NCBI GenBank assembly: GCA_002696885.1
Contig: NZSO01000064.1
Coordinates: 2,176 to 17,681, forward strand
Origin: Verrucomicrobiales bacterium
GTDB lineage: Bacteria; Verrucomicrobiota; Verrucomicrobiia; Verrucomicrobiales; DEV007
DNA length: 15,506 nucleotides
Direction of reading: 5' to 3'
Shown in pieces: positions 15,158 through 15,506 of this stretch. The stretch's first letter is position 1. Each line of letters begins with the position of its first letter. A model generated the notes under the pieces. That model worked only from the letters and a program-made list of their open reading frames with translations, was not told where the DNA came from and did not search any database. Both the position numbers and the translations under genes were made by a program.

Positions 15158-15291
15158 GCAAAAAAAATAGATTTAGAACTAAAAAATTATACTAGAAGCC
15201 TTGCATGATGAGGCACTAAGAGGCTAGATTCACCATCCAAGATTTAATCAAATTTCTAGGTTTATCCTAAAACACAACCCCTAAATTAAAT

Positions 15292-15506
15292 ATGGACTCA
15301 CCTAAGGAGCTAATCACAGAAGAACAACTAGACCCCAAACTTGTAACTTTATTTTTAAAGGCACAGAGCGCTATAGAGCTATCAAATTACGACTATGCTC
15401 TGCAAATTCTTCACAATATTCTTAAGGAGGAGCCAACTTTTCTCAAAGGACGTCAAATTTTGCGTGCTGCACAAGGTGCGAGATGGCGTGCAGGTGGCAA
15501 AAAGGC
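15292..15506 (+). CDS. TPR-repeat protein, N-terminal 71 residues (cut by window edge)
   Basis: An ATG at 15292 opens a frame with no stop to the end of the window. The visible protein has an acidic N-terminus (MDSPKELITEEQLDP) and then a tetratricopeptide-like pair of helices, VTLFLKAQSAIELSNYDYAL followed by QILHNILKEEPTFLKGRQIL, with the TPR pattern A-x-x-x-x-x-x-Y-x-x-A and the terminal E-P. It continues RAAQGARWRAGGKK at the edge. There is no signal peptide, but a later membrane segment cannot be excluded. From memory, similar TPR proteins starting with this layout are frequent in Verrucomicrobiota. The gene diverges from the SecDF-head-like gene. Function is unknown; TPRs mediate protein contacts. 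Confidence 0.75.
   Translation, partial: MDSPKELITEEQLDPKLVTLFLKAQSAIELSNYDYALQILHNILKEEPTFLKGRQILRAAQGARWRAGGKK

Noticed and set aside
15140..15167. CCAAAAT-cctc-ATTTTGG stem considered as an intrinsic terminator
   Set aside because: On the plus strand it is followed by A bases, and on the minus strand the T run comes before the stem, so neither orientation fits; no gene ends here either.
1..15506. Search for CRISPR arrays, tRNA or rRNA genes, insertion sequences, phage genes, toxin-antitoxin pairs or defence systems
   Set aside because: No regularly spaced repeats, cloverleaf-like sequences, transposase or integrase motifs, or defence-type domains were found on either strand.

Overview
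The window looks like ordinary chromosomal DNA from a low-GC (about 40% by eye), probably marine member of Verrucomicrobiota, most likely Opitutae/Puniceicoccales-like. This placement rests on remembered resemblance of several proteins (the OmpH-like chaperone, the HEAT-like and TPR proteins cut at the two edges, a Trp-rich hypothetical) and on gene content; no database search was possible. I find no tRNA, rRNA, CRISPR array, insertion sequence, phage gene or recombination site. Coding density is high, and the largest gaps are about 245 bases.

Layout. At the left edge a minus-strand gene for a membrane-anchored or secreted HEAT-repeat-like protein runs out of the window. Divergent from it is a plus-strand series: an OmpH/Skp-like periplasmic chaperone, scpB (condensin partner) and pheA (bifunctional chorismate mutase/prephenate dehydratase). 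After a 245-base gap come gltB and gltD, 12 bases apart and encoding the two subunits of glutamate synthase, then a 181-residue Trp-rich hypothetical protein. Next are xylA (class II xylose isomerase, with all metal ligands present), a small M50 site-2-type membrane protease and an M20 dipeptidase, the last two only 11 bases apart. The plus series ends exactly where a minus-strand pair ends: a small secreted protein resembling the SecDF P1 head subdomain, followed by a secreted M23 (LytM-type) peptidase. Divergent from that pair, at the right edge, starts a TPR protein that is cut by the window.

How the genes work together. pheA and gltBD are amino-acid biosynthesis and nitrogen assimilation: glutamate from GltBD can supply the amino group for the phenylpyruvate made by PheA. 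scpB serves chromosome segregation. The OmpH-like protein, the M23 peptidase and its SecDF-head-like partner, and the M50 protease belong to envelope biogenesis and maintenance. xylA stands alone, with no xylulokinase or transporter nearby.

No dramatic new system is evident. The points most worth a second look are the SecDF-P1-head-like secreted protein paired with an M23 peptidase, the Trp-rich hypothetical beside gltBD, a tandem palindromic repeat before xylA, a palindrome cluster in the right-hand divergent promoter region, a GltD that reads like the beta part of eukaryotic NADH-GOGAT, and the near absence of Shine-Dalgarno sequences (only pheA has a clear one).
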